Source: Chryseobacterium sp. SSA4.19
Lineage (GTDB): Bacteria > Bacteroidota > Bacteroidia > Flavobacteriales > Weeksellaceae
Length of the DNA stretch: 64,000 nucleotides
NCBI RefSeq assembly: GCF_022601875.1
Contig: NZ_JAKVIP010000007.1
Coordinates: 62,001-126,000 of the forward strand
Reading direction: 5' to 3'
Shown: piece after piece, positions 53,737 through 61,788 of the stretch
How positions within the stretch are numbered: position 1 is the stretch's first letter
Layout: each line of letters begins with the position of its first letter
The notes under the pieces: generated by a model
What the model was told of the DNA's origin: nothing
The model's input: the letters and a program-made list of their open reading frames with translations, nothing else
The model's database searches: none
Made by a program: the position numbers and the translations under genes

Positions 53737-54573
53737 TTAAGAGATCCACTGATCTTTTCCGAAATCAGGTTTTCTTTTTTCCAGGAATGCATTCCTTCCT
53801 TCCTGAGCTTCTTCCGTCATATAGGCAAGACGTGTTGCTTCTCCAGCAAAAACCTGCTGCCCAACCATTCCGTCGTCTGTAAGGTTCATGGCGAATTTCA
53901 ACATCCTGATCGATGTCGGGGATTTCGCTAAGATCTCCTGTGCCCATTCGTAAGCAGTATCTTCCAGTTCGGCATGAGGAATTACGGCATTGACCATTCC
54001 CATTTCCAAAGCTTCCTGAGCGGAATAGTTTCTTCCTAAAAAGAAAATTTCACGGGCTTTTTTCTGTCCGACCATTTTGGCCAGATACGCTGAACCATAA
54101 CCACCGTCAAAGCTGGTAACATCTGCATCCGTCTGTTTGAAGATCGCATGCTCCTTACTTGCTAACGTAAGGTCACATACCACATGGAGCGAGTGTCCTC
54201 CTCCAACGGCCCATCCCGGAACCACTGCAATAACTACTTTTGGCATAAAACGGATCAGACGCTGGACTTCCAGAATATTCAGGCGGTGTCTTCCGTCTTC
54301 ACCCACGTAGCCCTGATGCCCTCTTGCTTTCTGGTCCCCGCCGCTGCAAAAAGCCCAGCCTCCGTCTTTAGGACTCGGGCCTTCCCCTGAAAGAAGAACA
54401 ACTCCTATAGAAGGGTCTTCTGAAGCATCGTAGAAAGCATCGTATAATTCTGAAGTTGTTTTGGGTCTGAAAGCGTTGCGAATTTCCGGTCTGTTGAAAG
54501 CTATTCTCGCTACACCATTGCATTTTTTATAGGTAATGTCCTGGTATTCCCTGACGGTTTTCCACTCGATCAT
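53737..54573 (-). CDS. menB: 1,4-dihydroxy-2-naphthoyl-CoA synthase
   Basis: Crotonase-fold enzyme closing the naphthalene ring of menaquinone. Motifs: NGVARIAFNRPEIRNAFRP, VVLLSGEGPSPKDGGWAFCSGGDQKARG and VPGWAVGGGHSLHVVCDLT for the oxyanion hole, then the TDADVTSFDGGYGSAYLAK (catalytic Asp and Tyr region). I start at MIEWKTV (54573); the frame opens at 54609 upstream. A TATCTTTG box on the minus strand (54598-54591) supports this. 278 aa. Confidence 0.95.
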   Translation of the reverse strand: MIEWKTVREYQDITYKKCNGVARIAFNRPEIRNAFRPKTTSELYDAFYDASEDPSIGVVLLSGEGPSPKDGGWAFCSGGDQKARGHQGYVGEDGRHRLNILEVQRLIRFMPKVVIAVVPGWAVGGGHSLHVVCDLTLASKEHAIFKQTDADVTSFDGGYGSAYLAKMVGQKKAREIFFLGRNYSAQEALEMGMVNAVIPHAELEDTAYEWAQEILAKSPTSIRMLKFAMNLTDDGMVGQQVFAGEATRLAYMTEEAQEGRNAFLEKRKPDFGKDQWIS

Positions 54574-54774
54574 GTTGTAAAAATTTTTCCCAAAGATACG
54601 GAATTGCAAAGAATTTTAAGGTTCATTTTTACTGATAATAAATAAGAAATCAAGATGAATATTCAGATCGAAATATTTTATTTCTCGTCAATTTTATTTT
54701 GGACAGATCCTTAAAGTAATAATGTAAATCAGGGATGAAAATATGACTTCCTGTAAAACTGAAGACATAAAAAA

Positions 54775-54799
54775 ACCGGAACAAAAATGTCCCGGTTCC
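54775..54799 (-). terminator. Terminator of the TPR-protein gene
   Basis: AACCGG and GTTCCGGTT-type arms pair across a T-rich loop, followed by a T-run on the minus strand. Confidence 0.65.
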
Positions 54800-54819
54800 T
54801 ATATAAATTTCTGAAAGAA

Positions 54820-55854
54820 TTATTTTGGCTGCTTAGCAAGAAGTTCAGCTTCTTTAGCTTTCATTTCATTATACTTAGCTGTATTTTTTGTCGTGTTATA
54901 AATATCTTTCAATACCTGAACACTGTTAATATCAGAAGGCATAGCCTGATACCATTTTTCAGCATAAGGAGTCGCTTTCATAAACCTCTCCTTTCTGGCT
55001 TCAATTAATTTTGTAGCGTCATCCGGCTTGGTTTTTCTCAAAGCATTAATATCAGTGACTGCTTTTTCATCATCTCCGATTACTGTATATACCAAATTCT
55101 GGTATGCATTGGCGAAATCACCTTTAAGCTCAATAGCTTTTTGGAAAGAAGCAATAGCCTCAGCTGCTGTTTCAGGATTTTTAGACTGTAAAACTCCTAA
55201 ATTATACCAGTTTGTCGCATCATTAGGATTTTTGGCTAACTGCTCTTTTAAATTCGTCATGAATTTATCTGTGTTTCCTGAAGCATATAGCGCAGATCCC
55301 TGGTATTCTTTCAGTTTAGTACTGTTCGGAAACTTTGCCAGTCCTTTTTCAATGATTGCTAATGCTTCGTCATTTTTCTTGGCATTTAACAGTAAAGTAG
55401 ACAAGGTCTCATACAAATCGGCTTCCACACTTGGAGACTGTTCTGTTTTGAAATCAGAATAATCTTTAGAAGAAGTCTTTTTTAAAAGCTCCCAGGTTGC
55501 TTTATCATAACTTTTTACTTCTCCTGTTTTGGTTTCTTTTGCAGTATACGTTGTTTCAACACCCGTATACCCTGAATTGATTAAATCTGTATATATTTTA
55601 ATTGCCTGCTCAATGTTGTTAGCCAAAGCATAATTAAGACCTGAGTAATACATATATACTTTATTATCCTGGCCGCTTGTTTTCAGCAAGTTGTAAACTT
55701 CCATAAACTTAGGAGCCGCAACCGCATAGTTTTTTGCGTTGTATGCATCCATTGCTGCTTTATTAGCTTCCTGTAGCTTAGCATTTGCATCATCTTTCTG
55801 CGCGAAAGCGAGAGAAGACGCTATGATAGCCATACCTAAAATTAGCTTTTTCAT
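54820..55854 (-). CDS. Exported TPR-repeat protein
   Basis: Signal peptide MKKLILGMAIIASSLAFA. Then tetratricopeptide-like repeats: ANKAAMDAYNAKNYAVAAPK, the NNIEQAIKIYTDLINSG pair, ATLLLNAKKNDEALAIIEKGL, DATNWYNLGVLQSKN and ASFQKAIELKGDFANAYQNL. 344 aa, periplasmic by the signal. In Bacteroidota a TPR protein gene next to gyrA is a recurring arrangement. It ends 28 bases from the gyrA stop. A scaffolding role is general inference from TPR structure. Confidence 0.85.
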   Translation of the reverse strand: MKKLILGMAIIASSLAFAQKDDANAKLQEANKAAMDAYNAKNYAVAAPKFMEVYNLLKTSGQDNKVYMYYSGLNYALANNIEQAIKIYTDLINSGYTGVETTYTAKETKTGEVKSYDKATWELLKKTSSKDYSDFKTEQSPSVEADLYETLSTLLLNAKKNDEALAIIEKGLAKFPNSTKLKEYQGSALYASGNTDKFMTNLKEQLAKNPNDATNWYNLGVLQSKNPETAAEAIASFQKAIELKGDFANAYQNLVYTVIGDDEKAVTDINALRKTKPDDATKLIEARKERFMKATPYAEKWYQAMPSDINSVQVLKDIYNTTKNTAKYNEMKAKEAELLAKQPK

Positions 55855-55882
55855 AATACTATTTTATATTGATTGTACACAA

Positions 55883-58465
55883 TTATTCTGCGGAATCGGA
55901 ATTCTCACTTCCTTCTTCCTGATCTTGGTTTTCTATCTGAGGCGCTTCTTCCGTACTGTTTTCAGAATTGTCTGTTACAGCTTCTGCTCCTTCTTCAATA
56001 ACCTCTTCTACCTCTTTATCCATTTCTACTTTTGCAATTGCTGCAATTTCGTCATTCTTCTTAAGGTTGATCATTTTTACCCCTTGGGTATTTCTGCCCA
56101 TTACCCTCATTTCATCCATATTCATACGGATAGCGACTCCTGACTTATTAATGATCATCAGTCCGTCTTCATCCGTCACATTCTGGATTGCGATCAGGCT
56201 TCCTGTTTTTTCAGTAATGTTCAGGGTAATTACTCCTTTTCCTCCTCTGTTGGTTTCCCTGTAATCCAGAACGGCAGTTCTTTTACCATATCCTTTTTCA
56301 GATACTACAAGAACGGTTTCGTTTTCAAGATCATTAACCACAATCATCCCGATGGCTTCATCATTATCTTCCATGCTGATCCCCCGAACCCCGATGGATC
56401 CTCTTCCTACTTCCCTAACTTTTTCTTCAGGGAAACGGATACATTTGCCGTTTTTGGTAGCGATCATGATCTGAGAGGTTCCGTTCGTTAAATACGCACC
56501 TAATAACTGATCATTATCTCTGATTTCAATGGCATTAACCCCATTTATCCTCGGTCTAGAATACGCTTCCAGAGAGGTTTTCTTAATGGTTCCGTTTTTA
56601 GTAACCATCACTACACTCATCTGATTAACATATTCAGAATCTTTCAGATTATTGGTTCTAATGTAAGCTTTAATCTTATCATCAGGCTCAATATTAATCA
56701 GGTTTTGTACAGCTCTTCCTTTTGAGGTTTTGGATCCTTCAGGAATTTCAAATACCCTAAGCCAGTAACATCTTCCTTTTTCGGTAAAGAACAGCATGTA
56801 CTGGTGGTTGGTTGCGGAAACGATATATTCCAAGAAATCTTCATCTCTCGTAGTGGCTGCTCTGTTTCCAACACCACCTCTGCTTTGGATTTTATATTCT
56901 GAAAGCAAAGTCCTTTTAATATATCCTGCGTGTGAAATCGTAAGAACTACGGATTCATTCGGGATAATGTCTTCAATTGACATTTCACCACCTGAATAAT
57001 CGATCTCAGTTCTTCTTTCGTCACCGTATTTATCTCTTACTTCAATTAATTCATCCTTGATGATCTGGAACCTTCTTGGCTCATTGGCTAAAATATCTTC
57101 CAGATCAGCAATCTCTTTCATAATGGCATCATACTCGTCACGGATCTTATCAAGTTCCATTCCTGTAAGACGGGCAAGACGCAGATCCAGAATAGCCTGA
57201 GCCTGAATATCAGAAAGATCAAATTCTGTAATCAATCCTTCTTTTGCCGCTTGTGGATTAGCGCTGTGACGGATAATTGCGATTGCTTTATCCAGAGAAT
57301 CCTGGGTACCGATCACTTTCATGAAGCCTTCCAGGATATGCGCTCTTTCTTTCGCTTTTCTAAGTTCGTACTCCGTTCTTCTGACAATCACCTCATGTCT
57401 GTGCTCCACAAAATGGAGGATGATGTCTTTGAGGTTCAGCTGCTCCGGTCTCCCGTGTACAAGCGCAATATTGTTGACACTGAAAGACGTCTGAAGAGAA
57501 GTATATTTGTATAATAAGTTTAAGACAACATTTGGAATTGCATCATTCTTCAGTTCATAAACAATACGGAGTCCTCTTCTGTCAGATTCATCCCTGATTT
57601 CATAGATGCCCGGAATCTTATCATCCTTTACCAGCTCGGCAGTCCTTGCGATCATTTCAGCCTTATTCACCTGATAAGGGATTTCGTTGATGATGATGGC
57701 ATTTCGGTTTCCGATTTCCTCGAAAGCCACTTTAGCTCTCAGGACAACCCTTCCTCTTCCGGTATGGAATGCATCTCTTACGCCGTCATATCCATAAATG
57801 ATACCGCCTGTCGGGAAGTCAGGGGCAATGATATGCTGCATCAGCTCGTCAATTTCAATATCACGGTTGTCGATATAGGCACAAATTGCATTGACTGCTT
57901 CCGTTAAATTATGAGGAGCCATATTGGTAGCCATTCCTACCGCAATCCCTGAAGTTCCGTTTACCAGTAAGTTAGGTATTTTTGAAGGCATTACCGTCGG
58001 TTCCTGTAAACTGTCGTCGAAGTTATTCTGAAAATCCACCGTTTCTTTATCCAGGTCTGAAAGAATTTCATCAGAAATCTTTTTCAGCCTTGCTTCGGTG
58101 TAACGCATGGCTGCAGGCGGATCGCCGTCCATTGACCCGAAGTTACCCTGACCGTCTACCTGCGGATACCGCAGACTCCAGTCCTGGGCCATTCTTACCA
58201 TTGCATCATAAACGGAGGAGTCTCCGTGCGGGTGATATTTACCCAAAACATCCCCTACAATTCTTGCGGATTTTAAATATTTCCTATTAGAAAAAACCCC
58301 TAATCCATACATACCGTAAAGTACTCTTCTATGAACAGGTTTTAAGCCGTCTCTTACATCCGGTAACGCTCTTGATACGATAACCGACATCGAATAATCA
58401 ATGTAAGACGACTTCATTTCATCAACAATGTTGATAGGAATCAGTCTTTCTCCTTCTTTTTGCAT
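55883..58465 (-). CDS. gyrA: DNA gyrase subunit A
   Basis: Cuts and rejoins DNA to introduce negative supercoils, with GyrB. Winged-helix domain with catalytic Tyr in [11 protein letters not shown]; the quinolone region [17 protein letters not shown] carries Ser and Asp at the positions equal to E. coli Ser83 and Asp87 (susceptible type). Coiled-coil and C-terminal beta-pinwheel with six DNA-wrapping blades, with a GyrA-box of NRGGKG form. The C-terminus is unusually acidic ([19 protein letters not shown] and onward). 861 aa. Start taken at the second Met (58465); two residues more if 58471. Confidence 0.97.
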   Translation of the reverse strand: MQKEGERLIPINIVDEMKSSYIDYSMSVIVSRALPDVRDGLKPVHRRVLYGMYGLGVFSNRKYLKSARIVGDVLGKYHPHGDSSVYDAMVRMAQDWSLRYPQVDGQGNFGSMDGDPPAAMRYTEARLKKISDEILSDLDKETVDFQNNFDDSLQEPTVMPSKIPNLLVNGTSGIAVGMATNMAPHNLTEAVNAICAYIDNRDIEIDELMQHIIAPDFPTGGIIYGYDGVRDAFHTGRGRVVLRAKVAFEEIGNRNAIIINEIPYQVNKAEMIARTAELVKDDKIPGIYEIRDESDRRGLRIVYELKNDAIPNVVLNLLYKYTSLQTSFSVNNIALVHGRPEQLNLKDIILHFVEHRHEVIVRRTEYELRKAKERAHILEGFMKVIGTQDSLDKAIAIIRHSANPQAAKEGLITEFDLSDIQAQAILDLRLARLTGMELDKIRDEYDAIMKEIADLEDILANEPRRFQIIKDELIEVRDKYGDERRTEIDYSGGEMSIEDIIPNESVVLTISHAGYIKRTLLSEYKIQSRGGVGNRAATTRDEDFLEYIVSATNHQYMLFFTEKGRCYWLRVFEIPEGSKTSKGRAVQNLINIEPDDKIKAYIRTNNLKDSEYVNQMSVVMVTKNGTIKKTSLEAYSRPRINGVNAIEIRDNDQLLGAYLTNGTSQIMIATKNGKCIRFPEEKVREVGRGSIGVRGISMEDNDEAIGMIVVNDLENETVLVVSEKGYGKRTAVLDYRETNRGGKGVITLNITEKTGSLIAIQNVTDEDGLMIINKSGVAIRMNMDEMRVMGRNTQGVKMINLKKNDEIAAIAKVEMDKEVEEVIEEGAEAVTDNSENSTEEAPQIENQDQEEGSENSDSAE

Positions 58466-58612
58466 AAACAATTTTATTATAATGATAGTCAGACCCTTAG
58501 CTGCATGTCTGAAAATTATCTTTTTGCATTTTTTATTAACGTGCTAATTTACGAAAAATTTGCCGATTTTTGCGGTAAAATTTATCCATACAATCTTAAA
58601 AAATCATAAAAT

Positions 58613-58927
58613 ATGAGCCTGTTAAGTCTAACTTTTCACTGTACCAAAAATAATCTCGAGGAATGGGAAAACTATATGAATGATACCCTCGTTTTAATGA
58701 CGGAAAACCTGATGGATGTTAATCAATATATCCTTTCTGAAGTGCACAGCGACTATATTGACGAAGGTAAAAATTACAATCTCCTTTTGATTTTTGAAAA
58801 CGACGCTTTCAGGGAGGATTTTGTTAAAAGCGAACTGGAAAATATTGCGGAACGTATAGAAATGAAATTCGGACAGGAAGTGATGATCTTTAATACTCTC
58901 CTGAATCCAAGGAAATCAAGAATGTAA
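58613..58927 (+). CDS. DUF4286 family protein
   Basis: Small soluble protein of 104 aa, of the DUF4286 family (function unknown). Ferredoxin-like beta-alpha-beta pattern: LLSLTFHCTKNNLEEWENYM, then LILSEV-like strand (YILSEVHSDYIDEGKNYNLL) and IEMKFGQEVMIFNTLLNP. The start at ATG 58613 follows a purine-rich stretch. Divergent from gyrA, with a shared intergenic region of about 145 bases. Confidence 0.85.
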   Translation: MSLLSLTFHCTKNNLEEWENYMNDTLVLMTENLMDVNQYILSEVHSDYIDEGKNYNLLLIFENDAFREDFVKSELENIAERIEMKFGQEVMIFNTLLNPRKSRM

Positions 58928-58949
58928 TTTTAAAAGTTATTTATAAAGC

Positions 58950-58979
58950 AAAAGCCCGGAAAACAGTTCCGGGCTTTTT
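58950..58979. terminator. Bidirectional terminator after the DUF4286 gene
   Basis: AAAGCCCGGAA pairs with TTCCGGGCTTT around AACAG. A- and T-runs flank it, so it serves the convergent small lipoprotein gene as well. Confidence 0.8.
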
Positions 58980-58985
58980 AATGTT

Positions 58986-59102
58986 TTATCTTGCGTGATG
59001 CGGAGGTCTCGGCGGTCTTGGTGGTGCAGGCGGATGGTGTAAACATGAAGACAGCACAGCAGCCATGGCAATAGCCATCATTAATTTAGATACATTTTTC
59101 AT
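58986..59102 (-). CDS. Tiny His/Pro-rich lipoprotein, 38 aa
   Basis: An ATG at 59102 gives a 38-residue product with a clear lipoprotein signal (MKNVSKLMMAIAMAAVLSSC; lipobox VLSSC) and then only 18 residues, LHHPPAPPRPPRPPHHAR: Pro, His and Arg. His clusters at both ends suggest metal binding. It is too short for most gene finders. The next gene on this strand also encodes a small His-rich lipoprotein. I know no named family. Coding nature is supported by a plausible start, the lipobox and a bidirectional terminator just downstream. Confidence 0.7.
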   Translation of the reverse strand: MKNVSKLMMAIAMAAVLSSCLHHPPAPPRPPRPPHHAR

Positions 59103-59226
59103 ACTTTATTTTTTGGAATTCAGAGTATACGTATCAAGGCAAATGCCAATCGTATCGTTTGTGAAAAAAGTTATGGTATATATGTATTTATGATAATAAA
59201 AGCACTGAATAATCAGTGCTTCTTAT

Positions 59227-59421
59227 CTATCTTCGATGATGTTCGTGCCCACGGCCTCTGTGTTTATGGTGTCCGTGACCATGTCCTCCTTTATCATGTC
59301 TGTATATTTTTTTTGCATGCCCGGGTGGCATTCCTCTTCTTCCGGGATGATCATGAACCACACAAGATGTTAATAACAGGGATGCTGCTGCGATTCCGGC
59401 AGCTGTAAGTAATCCTTTCAT
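59227..59421 (-). CDS. Small His-rich lipoprotein, 64 aa
   Basis: Signal MKGLLTAAGIAAASLLLTSC with lipobox LLTSC, then VVHDHPGRRG, the PPGHAKKIY block and HDKGGHGHGHHKHRGRGHEHHRR. The PPGxAKK motif occurs in a group of small lipoproteins in Bacteroidota that databases label loosely; the tail has about ten His that could bind Ni, Zn or Cu. Start taken at the ATG at 59421; three residues longer at 59430. The neighbouring 38-aa gene downstream on the same strand is similar in type. Function unknown. Confidence 0.7.
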   Translation of the reverse strand: MKGLLTAAGIAAASLLLTSCVVHDHPGRRGMPPGHAKKIYRHDKGGHGHGHHKHRGRGHEHHRR

Positions 59422-59571
59422 TTTCTCCACTTTTCAAATTTCGCGGGTAAAGCATCAAGGATAATGCCAGGCAAGTGAAAAAATCTTTCCGGTCCGTAGG
59501 CGGTAATGATGATATCAGAATAGCAAACTGTTTCCTTATTCTTTAGTTATAGTGTAACCGTTAGTAAAGTT

Positions 59572-60084
59572 TCAATGGTATTTCCTTTTATTTTTCCTTT
59601 TAATTCTTGAATAATGAGTCTGCCTGCTCCTTTCATCTTCCGAAATCACACTGATATTACCGTCAACTTCCAGAACAGATAATTTTACATGGTCAATACC
59701 TTCAACCCCGTGCTCCCTGATTGCTTCTTCCAACTCGCCTGTGCTGATTTTAACCCTTCTTAAAGCCGTTTGGTCTGCAACGCCGTCTCTTATCAGAATA
59801 ACAGGGTCGTCTTCCATAAAACGTTCAAACTTCTGGCTGGAAAACATGAACTTTTTCATGATGAAGTTAGCTGTAAAAAGAACAAGGGCTGCAATCAGTC
59901 CGCCCTGCAGGGACGTATCCGGTCCTACCATGGCGTTCTGGACAGCATTGGAAATCAGCAAAAGTAAAACAACATCTCCTGCGTTAAGCTGGGAAAGCTG
60001 GTTCTTGCCGAAAAGACGTATGGCAATGACCATGAAAAAGTATACGCAAAGGGAGCGGACTACAACATCTAGAATGGGATTCAC
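59572..60084 (-). CDS. DUF421 (YetF-like) membrane protein
   Basis: Three hydrophobic segments in the first 80 residues (VVVRSLCVYFFMVIAIRLFG, VVLLLLISNAVQNAMVG, LIAALVLFTANFIMKKFMF), followed by the DUF421 cytosolic domain: EDDPVILIRDGVADQTALRRVKIS, ELEEAIREHGVEGIDHVKLSVLE and a basic C-terminus. 170 aa. Function unknown; related to YetF/YcaP of Bacillus and E. coli. A CAAATGTA (-7 TACATTTG on the minus strand) at 60109-60102 lies 18 bases before the start. Confidence 0.9.
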   Translation of the reverse strand: MNPILDVVVRSLCVYFFMVIAIRLFGKNQLSQLNAGDVVLLLLISNAVQNAMVGPDTSLQGGLIAALVLFTANFIMKKFMFSSQKFERFMEDDPVILIRDGVADQTALRRVKISTGELEEAIREHGVEGIDHVKLSVLEVDGNISVISEDERSRQTHYSRIKRKNKRKYH

Positions 60085-60252
60085 AATAATGTATTAAAAA
60101 TCAAATGTATCAATTTTTTTGATTTGTTGAATAACTTATACTGTCTGCAAATGAAATTTTAAACCTTCCTATAATTCAAATTTAAATTTTACGGATATAA
60201 TGACTTTAAAATTGGATTTAATAATTCTGTTCAGAATGACAGAGCAAAATAA

Positions 60253-60274
60253 AAGCCGCTCAATTAAGCGGCTT
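60253..60274 (-). terminator. Terminator of the double-glycine peptide gene
   Basis: AAGCCGCT pairs with AGCGGCTT across a 6-base loop; on the minus strand it is followed by TTTTATTTTG. Confidence 0.7.
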
Positions 60275-60277
60275 ATT

Positions 60278-60412
60278 TTACGGGCATGTACTGATCTGAA
60301 CGGTGCTGCATACCGTTTTATTTAACCGCTCACAATATACACAATATTGTTTGGGCTGTCCGCCATACACTGATTTAAGATCTACTTTGCTTAATTTTTT
60401 TAAATTTTTCAT
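60278..60412 (-). CDS. Double-glycine leader peptide with a four-Cys core (bacteriocin-like), 44 aa
   Basis: An ATG at 60412 gives a 44-aa product. The first 18 residues, MKNLKKLSKVDLKSVYGG, form a classic double-glycine leader with Lys-rich start and hydrophobic positions at Leu4, Leu7, Leu12 and Val15. The predicted mature core, QPKQYCVYCERLNKTVCSTVQISTCP, has four Cys in a CX2C...CX8C-like pattern. Such leaders are cut and exported by peptidase-containing ABC transporters; in Bacteroidota similar precursors occur in natural-product and bacteriocin-like loci. No transporter or modifying enzyme is next to it. A terminator follows. Monocistronic; too short for ordinary gene finding. Confidence 0.75.
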   Translation of the reverse strand: MKNLKKLSKVDLKSVYGGQPKQYCVYCERLNKTVCSTVQISTCP

Positions 60413-60506
60413 ATCGTTTTAATTTACTGATTACCTATACAACAAAAAATAGATGTAATTATTGCCTTGTATTTCAAATTTTTCACGATAAAGTGTTTTA
60501 AAATAA

Positions 60507-60535
60507 AAAAGCTACATGGCAACCATATAGCTTTT
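60507..60535 (-). terminator. Terminator of the TonB-C-like exported protein gene
   Basis: AAAAGCTA and ATGG pair with CCAT and TAGCTTTT with one mismatch, followed by Ts on the minus strand. Confidence 0.7.
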
Positions 60536-60555
60536 ATAAATAAAATAGAATGAAA

Positions 60556-60960
60556 TTATTTGCTGTCAATTTCTACTGTTACAGGCATTACGTAAGTATA
60601 TGCTATCATGTTATGGTCTGATTTTTTACGACCTGCAGGATAATTAGATCCTTTTAAAACGTTCTCAATTTCTTTACTTACATTTTTGCAGTCACCTTTG
60701 GAATGAACATTTACAATTTTACCATTCTCGGCAATTTCAAATCTCACTTCTGAGTTGACTACTCCCTGTTTATAATCAGCATTGGTAAAATCAAAATTAT
60801 CGATCAGCAGTTCCCTGATCTCATTAAACCCGTCATTTTTATGCAGTTTAACTTCCTCAATGGTATTATTGGCGGCAGTTTGTGCTTTGATGGTATTTGT
60901 AATCATCATACTTCCACAAACAAAAAGTGAAGCGACGAATATCTGAACTTTATTTTTCAT
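60556..60960 (-). CDS. Exported protein with a TonB C-terminal-like domain
   Basis: Signal peptide (MKNKVQIFVASLFVCGSMMI, cut after the KA of TIKA). The mature 110 or so residues look like a stand-alone TonB C-terminal domain: VNSEVRFEIAENGKIVNVHS followed by SKEIENVLKGSNYPAG and MPVTVEI, the beta-alpha-beta layout. No proline-rich linker or TM helix, so it cannot be a full TonB. 134 aa. A TAACTTTG box (61017-61010) on the minus strand is 50 bases before the start. Function unknown. Confidence 0.65.
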   Translation of the reverse strand: MKNKVQIFVASLFVCGSMMITNTIKAQTAANNTIEEVKLHKNDGFNEIRELLIDNFDFTNADYKQGVVNSEVRFEIAENGKIVNVHSKGDCKNVSKEIENVLKGSNYPAGRKKSDHNMIAYTYVMPVTVEIDSK

Positions 60961-61151
60961 AAATATTTGATTTTAAATATTAAACATTATTTGTTTCTTA
61001 TCTCTTAATCAAAGTTATGAAATAATTCATATTAAATTAATAATCAGTTAACATTTGGTTAACATTGTGGTATAATCATCTGATTTTTAATCATATAAAT
61101 TTTTAAATAACGAAAAATTTAATATTGGAATGATAAAAATGGCATAAAAAA

Positions 61152-61173
61152 AGCTGAATTTATTGATTCAGCT
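61152..61173 (-). terminator. Terminator after the uvrA-linked membrane protein gene
   Basis: AGCTGAAT pairs with ATTCAGCT around a 6-base loop; on the minus strand a run of seven Ts follows. Confidence 0.8.
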
Positions 61174-61185
61174 CCGAGATTTAAT

Positions 61186-61785
61186 TTATAATCCTTCAAT
61201 TATACGTTTGGTTTCTAGTTGTTCAATAATGAATTTCGCATCACTTTCATTAATATATTTATTTTCATAAAGCAAGTGAATTCTACTTATTTGGATATGT
61301 ACAGGAATCAGGTTATCAACTTTATAATATATTTTTAAAAAATATTCCTTTTTACTTTCTTTAATTTTAGAAATAAACGAATCTACCTCATCAATTTCTT
61401 TATTTGTGTAGGAAAAAATAAGAGGTTTTACAGCTGAAAGCATTTTTGAATTTTCATTTCTGAATTCGTTATTACATAAGCTTACAATAATAAAAACGGG
61501 AATCATAATTGTTATAAAAACAATCATTCCGGTTGATACTGACAGATTGTATGAGTCATTAATCAATATGGTAAGAAGTATTGCATTAAATAATACAGAA
61601 ACAGCAATTGCGATAAGCACAAAATCTTTAGATTTTCCTATGACACTTTCATCATCATGAATATCTGAAAAATAAACTTTATATTCCCGTAGTTCTTTTG
61701 CAAAATTATCTTTAACAAAAATTCCGTCTTCCTGAATTTCAAATAATTTTGAGTTTCTCCCATTCTTTTGTATCAGTGTATTCAT
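61186..61785 (-). CDS. Hypothetical two-helix membrane protein downstream of uvrA
   Basis: No family recognised. N-terminal cytosolic region (LFEIQEDGIFVKDNFAKELREYK) up to residue 50, two hydrophobic segments (DFVLIAIAVSVLFNAILLTIL and GMIVFITIMIPVFIIVSL) and a long soluble C-terminus with KEYFLKIYYKVDNLIPVHIQ. 199 aa. Base composition is AT-richer than uvrA. It starts 3 bases after the uvrA stop and so is cotranscribed with it. Nothing links it to DNA repair. Confidence 0.55.
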   Translation of the reverse strand: MNTLIQKNGRNSKLFEIQEDGIFVKDNFAKELREYKVYFSDIHDDESVIGKSKDFVLIAIAVSVLFNAILLTILINDSYNLSVSTGMIVFITIMIPVFIIVSLCNNEFRNENSKMLSAVKPLIFSYTNKEIDEVDSFISKIKESKKEYFLKIYYKVDNLIPVHIQISRIHLLYENKYINESDAKFIIEQLETKRIIEGL

Positions 61786-61788
61786 TAT

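Noticed and set aside
55883..58465. Quinolone resistance change in gyrA
   Set aside because: The [10 protein letters not shown] segment keeps Ser and Asp at the two key positions.
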